DNA from: Pantoea sp. Ep11b
GTDB lineage: Bacteria; Pseudomonadota; Gammaproteobacteria; Enterobacterales; Enterobacteriaceae
Direction of reading: 5' to 3'
Assembly: GCF_040783975.1 (NCBI RefSeq)
Contig: NZ_CP160631.1
Coordinates: 2,108,001-2,172,000 of the forward strand
DNA: 64,000 bases
Part shown: piece by piece, positions 50,931-61,949 of the stretch
Position numbering within the stretch: position 1 is the first letter of the stretch
Layout of the letters: every line of letters begins with the position of its first letter
Notes under the pieces: generated by a model
Told to the model about the DNA's origin: nothing
Seen by the model: the letters and a program-made list of their open reading frames with translations, nothing else
The model's database searches: none
Position numbers and translations under genes: made by a program

Positions 50931-52052
50931 ATGAAATCAGGACGCTATATCGGGGTAATGTCAGGCACCAGCCTGGATGGAGTGGATGTGGTGCTGGCCG
51001 CCATCGACGAGAATATGGTGGCGCAACAGGCGAGCTACTGCCATCCGATGCCCCCCGCGCTGCGTCAGGCGATTCTGGCGATCTGCCAAGGGCAGTCTCT
51101 GACGCTGTCGCAGCTCGGCCAGCTCGATACCCGCCTCGGTCAGCTGTTTGCTGAGGCGGTGGTGACACTGATGAAGCGCGAGTCGCTGGAAGCCAGCGAT
51201 ATCACGGCGATTGGCTGCCACGGTCAGACCGTCTGGCATGAACCTCAGAGCGAGGCCCCCAACACGCTGCAGATTGGGGATGCGAATCAGATTGTCGCGG
51301 CGACCGGCGTTACGGTCGTAGGCGACTTCCGCCGTCGCGACATGGCGCTGGGCGGGCAGGGCGCGCCGCTGGTGCCCGCTTTCCATCAGGCGCTGCTGAT
51401 GGATGCCGCCGAACGCCGCATGGTGCTGAATATTGGCGGCATCGCTAATCTCTCGCTGCTGATCCCGGGGCAGCCGGTGCGCGGTTTTGATACCGGCCCC
51501 GGCAATATGCTGCTCGACGCCTGGATCTGGCGAAATCAGGCGCTGCCCTATGACCGGGATGCGCAGTGGGCCCGCAGCGGGACGGTAATCCCGGCCCTGC
51601 TTGAGGCGCTGTTGCGGGAGCCCTGGTTCGCGCTGCCACCGCCGAAGAGCACCGGCCGTGAACACTTTAATCTGGGCTGGCTGGAACAGCATCTGCGCTA
51701 CTTCCCGGGGCTGGCGCCGCAGGATGTGCAGGCCACGCTGGTGGAACTGACAGCCATCACCATTACCCATCAGGTTTTACTCCATGATGGCTGCGATCGT
51801 CTGCTGGTATGTGGTGGCGGCAGCCGCAACCCGCTGCTGATGGCGCGACTGGCGGCGCATCTTCCGGGAACCGAGGTGACGACCACCGACAGCGCGGGCG
51901 TGAGTGGTGATGACATGGAGGCGCTGGCGTTTGCCTGGCTGGCCTTCCGCACGCTTTCCGGGTTGCCGGGCAATCTGCCCGCCGTGACCGGCGCACGGGA
52001 GAAAAGCGTGATTGGGGCCATCTTTCCGGCTAATTCACTCTACCGGCGATAG
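50931..52052 (+). CDS. anmK: Anhydro-N-acetylmuramic acid kinase
   Basis: 373-residue kinase converting 1,6-anhydroMurNAc to MurNAc-6-phosphate during wall recycling. ATP motifs [12 protein letters not shown] near the N-terminus, [14 protein letters not shown] and [11 protein letters not shown] are present, with catalytic Asp in [22 protein letters not shown] 50931 (MKSGR) is preferred by family start; ATG 50925 is also served by GGGAG. E. coli's next genes (mliC, pdxH, tyrS) do not follow here. Confidence 0.96.
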   Translation: MKSGRYIGVMSGTSLDGVDVVLAAIDENMVAQQASYCHPMPPALRQAILAICQGQSLTLSQLGQLDTRLGQLFAEAVVTLMKRESLEASDITAIGCHGQTVWHEPQSEAPNTLQIGDANQIVAATGVTVVGDFRRRDMALGGQGAPLVPAFHQALLMDAAERRMVLNIGGIANLSLLIPGQPVRGFDTGPGNMLLDAWIWRNQALPYDRDAQWARSGTVIPALLEALLREPWFALPPPKSTGREHFNLGWLEQHLRYFPGLAPQDVQATLVELTAITITHQVLLHDGCDRLLVCGGGSRNPLLMARLAAHLPGTEVTTTDSAGVSGDDMEALAFAWLAFRTLSGLPGNLPAVTGAREKSVIGAIFPANSLYRR

Positions 52053-52093
52053 GTGGAGAAAGGGGGCTGTCCGCCCCCGGCAGGTAAGATCCG

Positions 52094-52327
52094 TCAGGCG
52101 GCACCAGAGAGGTGCGAAAGTTTGCGCACGCCGGTAATAACCGTGGCAACCATGGTTTCCCGGCGGGTGATCACTTCAACCTGATAGAAGCGGCTGCGGT
52201 AGGCAATGGAGTAGATAATGGGATGGTACTTGTTTCCTTCCCCGTAGCGGGAGTAGTGCGCTTCAAGCGCACGGGTCGCTGCCAGGATATGGGCGGGTTC
52301 TTTATCACCACGGATAATCTGCTTCAT
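52094..52327 (-). CDS. Small DUF4060-like protein
   Basis: 77 residues, basic, MKQIIRGDKEPAHILAATRA... ending VATVITGVRKLSHLSGAA. The pattern (an Ala/His helix, then a beta-rich YQVEVITRRETMVATVITG block) resembles DUF4060 small proteins of enterobacteria and their phages, but I rely on memory of that family. GAGGA lies 5 bases before the ATG. Function unknown. Confidence 0.6.
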   Translation of the reverse strand: MKQIIRGDKEPAHILAATRALEAHYSRYGEGNKYHPIIYSIAYRSRFYQVEVITRRETMVATVITGVRKLSHLSGAA

Positions 52328-52554
52328 TCAGTTCCTCAAATGCTGTCCCTGGAGTCACGTCGCACGCATGGCGCGTTGCGCTGGCCTAAACACTGAACAT
52401 CTGACTGCTAAACATTTAATCACTGATGGGGTAATAACTGACTCTGCCGCGGGAAGATGACAGAAAAATGATCTTCCGGCGCTGTTAATTATTTAGCAGC
52501 GGCCGGATGATCCAGCAAGGCGGGTGAGGACAAATTCATCCAAATCGCAGGGGG

Positions 52555-53766
52555 TTAGTTCAGCTCCGGCCAGGCCACGGCGCCGATGCCGTTCAGTTCA
52601 GGTTTTGAGAACAGAAATCCCTGGAACTGAGTCACGCCGGCTGCCTCCAGCCACATCCACTCTTCCGGCTGCTCAATGCCTTCGGCGATAACGCCGATTT
52701 CCAGTGAGGCGCAGCATTTCAGAATGGCGTGAATGATCGCCTGCTTGGGACCGCTTTTATGCACATCCGAGATAATGGCGCGGTCGATCTTGATCTTGTC
52801 AGGCTGGATGCGGGTCAGCAGCGACAGCCCGGCAAAACCGGCACCAAAATCATCCAGCGCCAGGCTGATACCGGCGGCCTTCAGCTGCCTGATAGCGGCT
52901 TCAAAGGCTTCAGGCTGGGAGATAATTTCATTTTCGGTGAACTCCACCATGACCTGCTCCGGCACCAGGCCGTGCGCCGCAATCTCATTCAGTAAATAGG
53001 GGACGGCGTCGGGCACGGTGACCAGCGTCATCGGCAGCAGGTTGATCGACAGGGTCATTCCCTCAATCCCCAGCTGTTTCGCCTGGGCGAAGGCGTTCTT
53101 TTTCGACCTCAGATCGATCTGATAGAGCTCCTCGCGGGGCAGCCGGGCAAAATAGTCGAGCGGGGATTCCCCCCGGGGACCGCGCAGCAGCGCCTCCAGC
53201 GAAACAATTTCGCAGGCGAGGGGATCCACGATGGGCTGGAACGCGAAAGTGATCTCATCCGCGGCCACCAGCGACACGTCACCTGCACGCTGCTCTGACT
53301 CATCACGAATAAATTGCCAGTTGCTGGCGGCGGGGATCTCAAAATAGTTCTCTTTTTCCCGTGCCTCGACAAAGGTACGCAGGAACTGCAGCGCCCGGTC
53401 GGTATAGATCATCTGAAACTTACTGGTACATTTTTCCAGAACCGCTTCCAGCACCCGCGCTTTGTCATGCTGCCGCAGATCGAACAGCTCCATGCCGACG
53501 TGACCAAAGCGGCGCGACGGCGCGTAATCGCGCAGCAGCTCAACCAGATTATGGTGGCGCGGATCCCGGCAAATCCGGCTGTAAACCGCTTTGACTGCTG
53601 CTTCCGGGCCTTCCAGCAGCTGGAAGAAATGCGTGCCATTGAACAGTAAGATACCCGTGACGCTTGATGAGCGATTGATTTTGTTCGCTTTACGCGCCAG
53701 ATCAGCCAGGGTATCAAGCGGCACATGGTCGGTAATGTGGCTGCGATAGATGATTGTCGACAACAT
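52555..53766 (-). CDS. bluF: BLUF blue-light sensor with apparently intact EAL domain (BluF/YcgF-like)
   Basis: 403 residues, same length and layout as E. coli BluF. BLUF domain 1-95 with flavin-contact Tyr7 and Gln49 (FFQLLEG), linker helices (about 95-150), EAL domain 165-403. E. coli BluF's EAL domain is degenerate and works by binding the repressor BluR. Here the c-di-GMP phosphodiesterase residues are present: E191-A-L, N242 (SINLLP), E275 (VEFTE), D305-D306 (LDDFGAG), K326 (KIKIDR), E362 (AEGIE), Q382 (FQG). Enzyme activity is therefore predicted. No bluR-like MerR gene is adjacent. Confidence 0.9.
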   Translation of the reverse strand: MLSTIIYRSHITDHVPLDTLADLARKANKINRSSSVTGILLFNGTHFFQLLEGPEAAVKAVYSRICRDPRHHNLVELLRDYAPSRRFGHVGMELFDLRQHDKARVLEAVLEKCTSKFQMIYTDRALQFLRTFVEAREKENYFEIPAASNWQFIRDESEQRAGDVSLVAADEITFAFQPIVDPLACEIVSLEALLRGPRGESPLDYFARLPREELYQIDLRSKKNAFAQAKQLGIEGMTLSINLLPMTLVTVPDAVPYLLNEIAAHGLVPEQVMVEFTENEIISQPEAFEAAIRQLKAAGISLALDDFGAGFAGLSLLTRIQPDKIKIDRAIISDVHKSGPKQAIIHAILKCCASLEIGVIAEGIEQPEEWMWLEAAGVTQFQGFLFSKPELNGIGAVAWPELN

Positions 53767-53853
53767 AACGGTTTCCGGGATTTTTTATTTTTTGTTAACA
53801 CACCTTACCAGAAGGTTCTCCTGCGGAGAACGAGGTCCGGTGCGCCTTTTCTG

Positions 53854-54411
53854 TTACAGCGATGTTTCGCTGCCTGTTGGCAGCGCGGAATCACCTAATC
53901 CCAGCGCCCGCTGCATAAAAACGGTATCCAGCCAGCGTCCCTGTTTGAACCCCACCGCGCGCAGGATGCCGGTGGTCTCAAAGCCGGCGGCACGGTGCAG
54001 GGCGATCGAACCGTGATTCGCGCTGTCACCGACATTGGCAATCAGCTGGCGATATCCGGCCTGCTCAGCCCACCGGATAGCGTGCTTCAGCAGGCCTGAA
54101 CCGACGCCGCGCTGCTGAAAGCCGGGATCGATATAGATCGAGTCTTCCAGCGTATGCCGGTAGGCGTGGCGGGGACGGTAGGGCGCCAGATAGCAGAAGC
54201 CGCATACCAGGCCGTGGCTGACGGCGATAAACCAGGGCAGGCCCGCCTGCTGAATCTTTTGCATCCGCTCACCGATTTCGGTGACGTCGGGCGGGAGGGT
54301 CTCAAAAGAGCCGGTACCGTTCAGAACATGCCAGGCATAGATCTGCTGAATCGCTGCGATGTGACGAGGCTCTGCATCAAAAATTTCCACGTTTGTATGG
54401 GGTTCCGACAC
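53854..54411 (-). CDS. GNAT N-acetyltransferase (phosphinothricin/MnaT-like)
   Basis: 185-residue GNAT enzyme using acetyl-CoA. The acetyl-CoA loop is GFQQRGVGSGLL (about 96-107, Q-R-G-V-G), preceded by the family RHTLEDSIYIDP strand and followed by ANHGSIALHRAAGFETTGIL and KQGRWLDTVFMQ, the signature of the phosphinothricin/methionine-derivative acetyltransferases (PAT/MnaT). The natural substrate is not determinable; the C-terminal ~15 residues are extra. It is divergent from the gene at 54676. Confidence 0.85.
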   Translation of the reverse strand: MSEPHTNVEIFDAEPRHIAAIQQIYAWHVLNGTGSFETLPPDVTEIGERMQKIQQAGLPWFIAVSHGLVCGFCYLAPYRPRHAYRHTLEDSIYIDPGFQQRGVGSGLLKHAIRWAEQAGYRQLIANVGDSANHGSIALHRAAGFETTGILRAVGFKQGRWLDTVFMQRALGLGDSALPTGSETSL

Positions 54412-54675
54412 GCTGCACAGGGTTGAAAAGCAACGTTATAGCGGGCGGGCGGAGGACGCAATACAAATATGACAGGCCGGGGTCTTTTTATGACAGCCAC
54501 GATCCCCGGCAGGCGGTCTGAACGGCGACGGGACACCGTCGGGCGGAATAAACAGCATGAATGAATCCGCGATAAGCCTATTCTGAAAACCGCGCCCGCC
54601 GGATGATTCCGGTCCGGGTTGCGGCTATTATCTCTGCGGTTCCGGTAAGGCGAATATATTATAAGGAGGCGCAGC

Positions 54676-54912
54676 GTGTTGCGATTCGTTGATTTTCTGA
54701 ATAGTCAGCAGGGGCTGCGTGCGGCCAGAAATCATTGCTTTGAATTAAATGGCGTTGTGCTCGGTCATTTCACGGCGTTATTCCTGCATGATAATCAGAT
54801 CATATTTACCAAAGATGGCCGGCAGTGTGCGGTGCCTTATTATCTGGGCCCCGATGAAGATCTCCTTCAGCAGAAAGTGAATCCGCGGGTTAAAAATATC
54901 CGTGCGATCTGA
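54676..54912 (+). CDS. Unrecognised 78-aa protein with a very strong ribosome site
   Basis: 78 residues, GTG start preceded by AAGGAGG at 54663-54669 with 6-base spacing, an unusually strong site for an unknown gene. The product (MLRFVDFLNSQQGLRAARNHC...) is soluble, with a central strand-rich part (VLGHFTALFLHDNQIIFT) and a basic end; no signal peptide or membrane helix. I do not recognise the family. It stands alone between the GNAT gene and the gene-poor stretch. Confidence 0.65.
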   Translation: MLRFVDFLNSQQGLRAARNHCFELNGVVLGHFTALFLHDNQIIFTKDGRQCAVPYYLGPDEDLLQQKVNPRVKNIRAI

Positions 54913-55546
54913 TTCACGTCCTCTCTCTATTCAGCGGGACAGAGACCGCACCTGCATTACATCTCTTCCATCGTCGGACAGTTATATCTGATGCGGCCAG
55001 GCGAACTGAATCTGTCTTGATCCATCGCCCCGCTGCGCAGCACTAAGCTCTGTATTTCCACCGGGTTATTTCTCCGGCGCACCGCTCTCCGGGGCCGGAA
55101 CAATAACCGCCACAACCGGGCGCTGATCGAACAGTCGCGACTCCGCTACCCGAGACTGCCAGCCTGAACAGAAACAGGCCAACACCCGTCGCCGGCTCTT
55201 CAGCCCTGACGCGTGCGCCCCTGTCAGCAGCAGGCACGATGATCAGCATCGTGATAATCGTACCCTCAAACAGCAGCCTGGTGCACAAGGGCAGCCTCTG
55301 TGATGCCAGCCCGCCGTTCTGCGCGGCATATTCGGCTCGGGGCTTCGTGAGCGTTGAAGTAAGGGTAAGCGTTCGCGTTGAGACGTTCGCTGCACGCCAG
55401 AGTGGAACGCTACGGATGGCGTGCAGGCCGTGGGGACAGGCGAGCCGCCCGGCGGCCTGCAGGCTGTCTCCTCCTTTTTCATTGCCGGAAAGCGAACCGA
55501 ACGGTTTGCTTTTCAAGCCAGCCGCGTCGAATTGCGCCCGCCTGAT

Positions 55547-55642
55547 TTAATAAGCCGCTGACGTAACCCGCTTTCGTGCTGCGCTGAGCAGGGCCAGGCA
55601 GACCAGTTTTGCGATTTTCAGCTTCAGTTTATCAATCCTCAT
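55547..55642 (-). CDS. Possible 31-aa basic amphipathic/hydrophobic peptide
   Basis: Short frame MRIDKLKLKIAKLVCLALL followed by SAARKRVTSAAY, with AGGGG five bases before ATG 55642. It has a Lys-rich start, a hydrophobic core and a basic tail, the general look of small membrane or toxin-like peptides, but no match to a known family (Ldr, Ibs, Hok, TisB). It may be chance. Confidence 0.25.
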   Translation of the reverse strand: MRIDKLKLKIAKLVCLALLSAARKRVTSAAY

Positions 55643-55681
55643 AAATACCCCTGCGGATGCGCTTTTTCCCGCCATGCTCGC

Positions 55682-55842
55682 TAATGAAATGTGAGCGTGA
55701 TCGCAGAAGTGCATCGTCGATTATTTTTTTATCGTATTGTTTTTGATGGGAAAAATAAATTTCGGTCTGTTAATTGATCGATTAGCGGGGTAAATGAAAT
55801 CGGGGTGGTGAAGTGAATCGCAGAAATGCAGGGCGTTGATTG
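55682..55842. repeat. Imperfect ~45-base direct repeat
   Basis: Unit 1 at 55682-55723 and unit 2 at 55791-55842 share the order TAATGAAAT / TAAATGAAAT, then GTGA-TCGCAGAA-TGCA, then a CG-TGATT-like end, with a few insertions in unit 2. Both lie in the A/T-rich leader of the gene at 56023. Confidence 0.5.
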
Positions 55843-56022
55843 TCTGAAGCGATAACGGGGGCGGAAAAGGGCATATTCTCAAAGTCGGTTTCGGGTATCT
55901 AATAAAGTGGTTTTAAGGATAATTCTCAGTTAGTTTAATAATGCTTCAGATTACAAAAAAAACTCTTACCAATTTTGGTCTGTTTTTTACGACACATACA
56001 GCAACTATCAGGATGAACTGCC

Positions 56023-56298
56023 ATGCTCAAAGCCAGCTATTATTATCTGTGCCCGCGTCCCATGGGTGGATGGATTTTACACAAAGAAGGTTGCGTTAAT
56101 CTGTCTAAGAACGACAGGCGTGTTTTTATTGGTTCGCTTTATACCCGGCAGCAGGCGCTGACGGTGGCGAAAATACACCACGCGAATGCCATATTATGTA
56201 ATGCCTGCCTGAGCACTTTTATTTGTCCGACCAGCAGCAGCACGACAATTAAACCGGCGCGCGCGGCAACGCCTACCCGTCATACTCCCCGTCATTAG
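56023..56298 (+). CDS. Small Cys/His protein of unknown function
   Basis: 91 residues. The first 65 show H-K-x-G-C ... F-I-G-S-x-Y-T-x-x-Q-A ... C-x-x-C (HKEGC, FIGSLYTRQQAL, CNACL), like a family of small enterobacterial proteins with a putative metal site; the tail is Thr/Pro/Arg-rich and low-complexity. AGGATG lies about 10 bases before ATG 56023, a modest site. No function is assigned. Confidence 0.6.
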   Translation: MLKASYYYLCPRPMGGWILHKEGCVNLSKNDRRVFIGSLYTRQQALTVAKIHHANAILCNACLSTFICPTSSSTTIKPARAATPTRHTPRH

Positions 56299-56365
56299 TT
56301 GGTCGGAATAATCTGTCGGCGGCAAGGCGGGAACAGAAGAAATAAGCAGGCGGGTGGTTCAGAAT

Positions 56366-56392
56366 AAAAAAGGCAGCGTACAAACGCTGCCT
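56366..56392 (-). terminator. Terminator of the SDR gene
   Basis: Minus strand AGGCAGCGT-TTGT-ACGCTGCCT followed by six T, 7 bases after the SDR stop. Confidence 0.85.
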
Positions 56393-56398
56393 GAAAAA

Positions 56399-57163
56399 CT
56401 ATGCCTGTTTAGGCTGGCCATTTGAGGCGGTCAGGCCGCCATCGACCGGAAGATTGACGCCGGTGATATAACTGGCTTCCTCGCTGGCAATAAACAGAAT
56501 GGCACGGGCGATATCGTCCGCTTCACCCGCACGCCGCAGCGGGATGCGATCGTAGAAACGCTCCAGCAGCGCCTGATCGTTTTTGGCCTCTTCGGTCAGA
56601 TCGGTGAAGGTAAAGCCGGGGCAGATCGCGTTGACGCGCACACCATCCGCGCCGTAGTCCATTGCCAGTGCGCGGGTGAAGTTGGTAATCGCCCCTTTCG
56701 CCGCATTGTAGATGCTCATGCCCCAGTCGCCGCCCAGGCCTGACACGGAGGAGATGTTAACCACGTTGCCTTTGCTCTTCAGCAGGGCAGGCATGAAGTA
56801 GTGCACGCCGTAGAACACGCCATCCAGGTCGGTTTTCATCAGGGTTTTCCACGCGTCGAGTCCGACTTCATGCACGCGGCCCTGCACGATCACCCCGGCG
56901 TTGTTGACCAGCACATCAACACGGCCATACTTCTCCAGCACCTTTTCTGACAGCTGTTTAACCTGCTCCGCGTCTGAGACATCGCAGGCCGCCACCAGAT
57001 GATCGCCCGCCGTCATTCCCGCCAGCGTCTCTTCCAGTTTCTGCGCGGTGCGGCCCACCAGCACCACGGAGGCTCCCTCTTCAGCGAAACGCTTCGCGCT
57101 GGCCTCACCAATGCCGGATCCGGCACCTGTCACAACCACAACTTTCTGCGTAAATCTGGACAT
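56399..57163 (-). CDS. Short-chain dehydrogenase/reductase
   Basis: 254-residue classical SDR: NAD(P) motif TGAGSGIG (12-19), NNAG (about 87-90), catalytic Ser in NISSVSG and YxxxK as YNAAK (about 152-156), and PG motif ICPGFTFTDL. It resembles 3-oxoacyl-reductase/glucose-dehydrogenase type enzymes; the substrate cannot be told. AAGGAGG directly precedes the ATG. It has its own terminator. Between it and treX (57164-57290) no other gene is seen. Confidence 0.88.
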   Translation of the reverse strand: MSRFTQKVVVVTGAGSGIGEASAKRFAEEGASVVLVGRTAQKLEETLAGMTAGDHLVAACDVSDAEQVKQLSEKVLEKYGRVDVLVNNAGVIVQGRVHEVGLDAWKTLMKTDLDGVFYGVHYFMPALLKSKGNVVNISSVSGLGGDWGMSIYNAAKGAITNFTRALAMDYGADGVRVNAICPGFTFTDLTEEAKNDQALLERFYDRIPLRRAGEADDIARAILFIASEEASYITGVNLPVDGGLTASNGQPKQA

Positions 57164-57290
57164 TATGCCTCCTTATCAGCATCAATTTTCACGATTAACA
57201 ACCGGTTAAGCCTGGCAACGATCGCCAGAAATTCAAGCGCAGCGCAGAACAGGCTGCGCCTGATGCGCGGTTTTTAACCCGATTCAGCCT

Positions 57291-59366
<2,076 letters not shown>

Positions 59367-59423
59367 TGATGCCTCGTTATTCAGTGAACAGAGTGACGCG
59401 TAATAAAGGAACAGAGGCCGGAT

Positions 59424-61949
59424 TTACTCCGCCACCAGCACGGCGCACCACTGCGACGCCAGCGCCGAAAGCGGTAACTGCTCCGCGACGGCGAGGGTTT
59501 TGCCGGTCAGCCGGTCCCGATAGGTACGCTGGCTCAGGGCGGCAGGCAGGGCGATATGCGTCCCGGCCCAGCGTCCGGCCGGCGGCTGATCGAGATTGTC
59601 CGGCAGCAGGTCAAAGACCCGGCGCGAGACGATGACGATCACCGCCTGTTGCTGGCTGGTGCGGGCAAAGGCGAGCACCTTATCCTGCTGCGCGCCCTCT
59701 GCGGAGAGCGGCAGATAGTCGCCACGGCGGAACAGCTCCGGCTGCTCCTGACGCAGCGTCAGCAGTCTGACGATCGCCTGCTGATTCACCTGACCGCGCA
59801 GCCAGTGTGCTTCGCTGTCATCGTGCTGAGGTGACGCCAGCATCGCCGCCAGCGCCTCGAAATCGGGTTCGCGACGGTTGTCGGGATCGACCAGACTGAA
59901 GTCCAGCGCCTCGCTGCCCTGATAGATATCGGGCACGCCCGGCGCGGTGAGTTTCACCACCGTCTGCGTCAGGCTGTTGACCAGTCCGGCCCGCATAAAG
60001 GGCTGCAGCGATGCACAGAAGTCCTCCAGGAAGGCGCGGTTGGCCGGCGCGAGCAGGTGGCGTGCATACTCCAGCACCGCTTCTTCGTAGGCGTCGTTGT
60101 TGTCAGCCCAGTCGGTGCGCAGTTTGGCTTCACGCAGCGCTTTCTCCACATAGACGACAAAGCGTGCTTCCAGTGCCGCCAGACCGTCCGCATCCTGCGG
60201 CTGCAGGTCAGTCGGCCAGACTCCGGCCAGCGCCTCATACAGCATCCACTGCACGGCGGGTTCGGGCGCCGGGCCATCTTTCAGGCGCACGACCTTGTCC
60301 TCGTTCATCGCGCGCCAGCGGCTCACACAGTCGGCCCAGCGCTGTGGGGCTTCGGTCAGGGTATAGAGTCGCGCACGGGCATCCTCACCACGCTTGGTGT
60401 CATGGGTTGAGGTGCCGGACAGCGCGTCGGGCTGATGGTCGCGTCGCTTCTGCATTTCGGCATGAAACTGATCCAGCGAGAAGTGACGCGCCAGCGGCTC
60501 AGCGCCGACCTCATTCAGCGCCAGCGCCATGTGCTGACGGAAGAAGAGGGTATCTTCCACCGACTTCGCCATCAGCGGTCCGGTCAGCTGCTGGAAGCGG
60601 GTACGAAACTCACTGGCATCATCGCGGGTTGAAGGGGCGGTTTCCGCCCGCAGAATCGCGGTGAGGAAGTCGAGCGCCTGGCTGTCGGGCGCATGCGCGC
60701 TGGCTTTGACCTGACTGACCACCTGCTCCAGCAGCGCAGTGTCGGCAGGCGTCAGCCCCTCCGGCGTGCCGTAGGTGCGGTAGACCGGGAACGCCACCAG
60801 CAGTTCGCGCAGGGCGTTTTTCAGGGGCGCTTCCGGCTGGGGCGTACCGCTGGCTTCGGCAATCTTCAGGGCCAGCTGCAGCAGGCGGTTAAACTCCCCG
60901 GCAAAATTGCGGTTCGCCATCAGCAGCTTAGCCGCGCGCAGCTCCGCTTTCATATCCACGGTTTTACCGATCACTGCCTGATACGCCTTGCGCAGTCCGC
61001 TCAGTCGTTCACTGTCGACCAGCAGGTTGGCGAGGGCGGCCATAAACTCATAGCCGGTGGTGCCGGACACCGGCCACGCATCAGGCAGCTGCTCATCGTC
61101 GCCCAGGATCTTCTCTACGGTGAGATAGCAGTCAGGGCCTGCCGCCTGGCGTAACTGCTCCAGATAACCGTGCGGATCGGCCAGACCATCCACATGGTCC
61201 ACACGCAATCCCTGCACCGCGCCGCTGTGAACCAGTTCGAGGATCAGCTGGTGGGCGGCATCAAAGACGGCGGGATCTTCCACGCGCACGCCGACCAGGC
61301 CGGTCACTTCAAAGAAGCGGCGGTAGGAGAGGTCGCTGGGGGCATCACGCCATGACATCAGCCGCCACGGCTGATGGTCATGCAGTTCCGCGATGCCGGC
61401 GGCGTCCAGGGCCAGCACCGCCTCCTCACGATCCTGCCAGGTGTGCGGTGCCAGCGGATAGAAATTGTCGAAGTAGGCCAGCGCCGGTTTTCCCGTCTGC
61501 GGATCGCGCTGCACGCGGATGTCACCCTTTTCCAGCTCCGCCTCAAAGGTGTCGCCGAGGAACGGCAGCGTCAGGCGGCGTGACCAGTCGATATCGAAAT
61601 AGTGCGCGTAACGGCTCTGTTCGCCATGCTCGATCACATCGCGCCACCAGGGGTTCTCCAGCGAAGCGGCCATATGGTTAGGCACAATATCCAGGATCAG
61701 CCCCAGCCCGGCGGCCTTCAGGGCGGCGGCCATGCGATCAAAACCTTCACGGCCGCCGATCGACGGCTCGATCTGATTAACGTCGGTCACGTCATAGCCG
61801 TGAGTTGACTCTGCGGTCGCACTGAAGATCGGCGAGGCATAGAGATGGCTGATCCCCAGCATTTTCAGGTAGGGTACCAGCGCCGCCGCGCGGTCAAACG
61901 TCATGCCGTTACGAAACTGAATGCGGTAGGTTGCGGTTGGGATATTCAT
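59424..61949 (-). CDS. treY: Malto-oligosyltrehalose synthase
   Basis: 841-residue GH13 enzyme that turns the reducing-end alpha-1,4 bond of maltodextrin into the alpha,alpha-1,1 bond. Family features: start TYRIQFRNGMTFDRAAALVPYLKMLGISHLYASPIF, LGLILDIVPNHMA, GLRVDHVDGLADP (nucleophile Asp), YLTVEKILG (acid Glu) and GTSTHDTKRGED. Its start overlaps the treZ stop by 4 bases. Confidence 0.95.
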   Translation of the reverse strand: MNIPTATYRIQFRNGMTFDRAAALVPYLKMLGISHLYASPIFSATAESTHGYDVTDVNQIEPSIGGREGFDRMAAALKAAGLGLILDIVPNHMAASLENPWWRDVIEHGEQSRYAHYFDIDWSRRLTLPFLGDTFEAELEKGDIRVQRDPQTGKPALAYFDNFYPLAPHTWQDREEAVLALDAAGIAELHDHQPWRLMSWRDAPSDLSYRRFFEVTGLVGVRVEDPAVFDAAHQLILELVHSGAVQGLRVDHVDGLADPHGYLEQLRQAAGPDCYLTVEKILGDDEQLPDAWPVSGTTGYEFMAALANLLVDSERLSGLRKAYQAVIGKTVDMKAELRAAKLLMANRNFAGEFNRLLQLALKIAEASGTPQPEAPLKNALRELLVAFPVYRTYGTPEGLTPADTALLEQVVSQVKASAHAPDSQALDFLTAILRAETAPSTRDDASEFRTRFQQLTGPLMAKSVEDTLFFRQHMALALNEVGAEPLARHFSLDQFHAEMQKRRDHQPDALSGTSTHDTKRGEDARARLYTLTEAPQRWADCVSRWRAMNEDKVVRLKDGPAPEPAVQWMLYEALAGVWPTDLQPQDADGLAALEARFVVYVEKALREAKLRTDWADNNDAYEEAVLEYARHLLAPANRAFLEDFCASLQPFMRAGLVNSLTQTVVKLTAPGVPDIYQGSEALDFSLVDPDNRREPDFEALAAMLASPQHDDSEAHWLRGQVNQQAIVRLLTLRQEQPELFRRGDYLPLSAEGAQQDKVLAFARTSQQQAVIVIVSRRVFDLLPDNLDQPPAGRWAGTHIALPAALSQRTYRDRLTGKTLAVAEQLPLSALASQWCAVLVAE

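Larger units (their letters stand above)
54913..56022. other. 1.1 kb without a confident gene
   Basis: The left two thirds (to about 55550) are G/C-rich and hold overlapping frames on both strands, none with a good ribosome site and family. A minus-strand stretch ending at about 55069 reads in one frame as a coding-like tail (...LFDQRPVVAVIVPAPE...) but has no start, so a decayed gene is possible. A 9-base inverted repeat CTGCACGCC/GGCGTGCAG spans 55391-55427. The right third (55680-56020) is A/T-rich, with an imperfect repeat, listed separately. Confidence 0.5.

Noticed and set aside
55043..55516. 157-codon minus-strand frame in the gene-poor stretch
   Set aside because: Starts with TTG and no ribosome site; overlaps other frames on both strands; kept only as a possible remnant in the findings.
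55239..55550. 103-codon plus-strand frame
   Set aside because: No ribosome site, low-complexity translation and no family.
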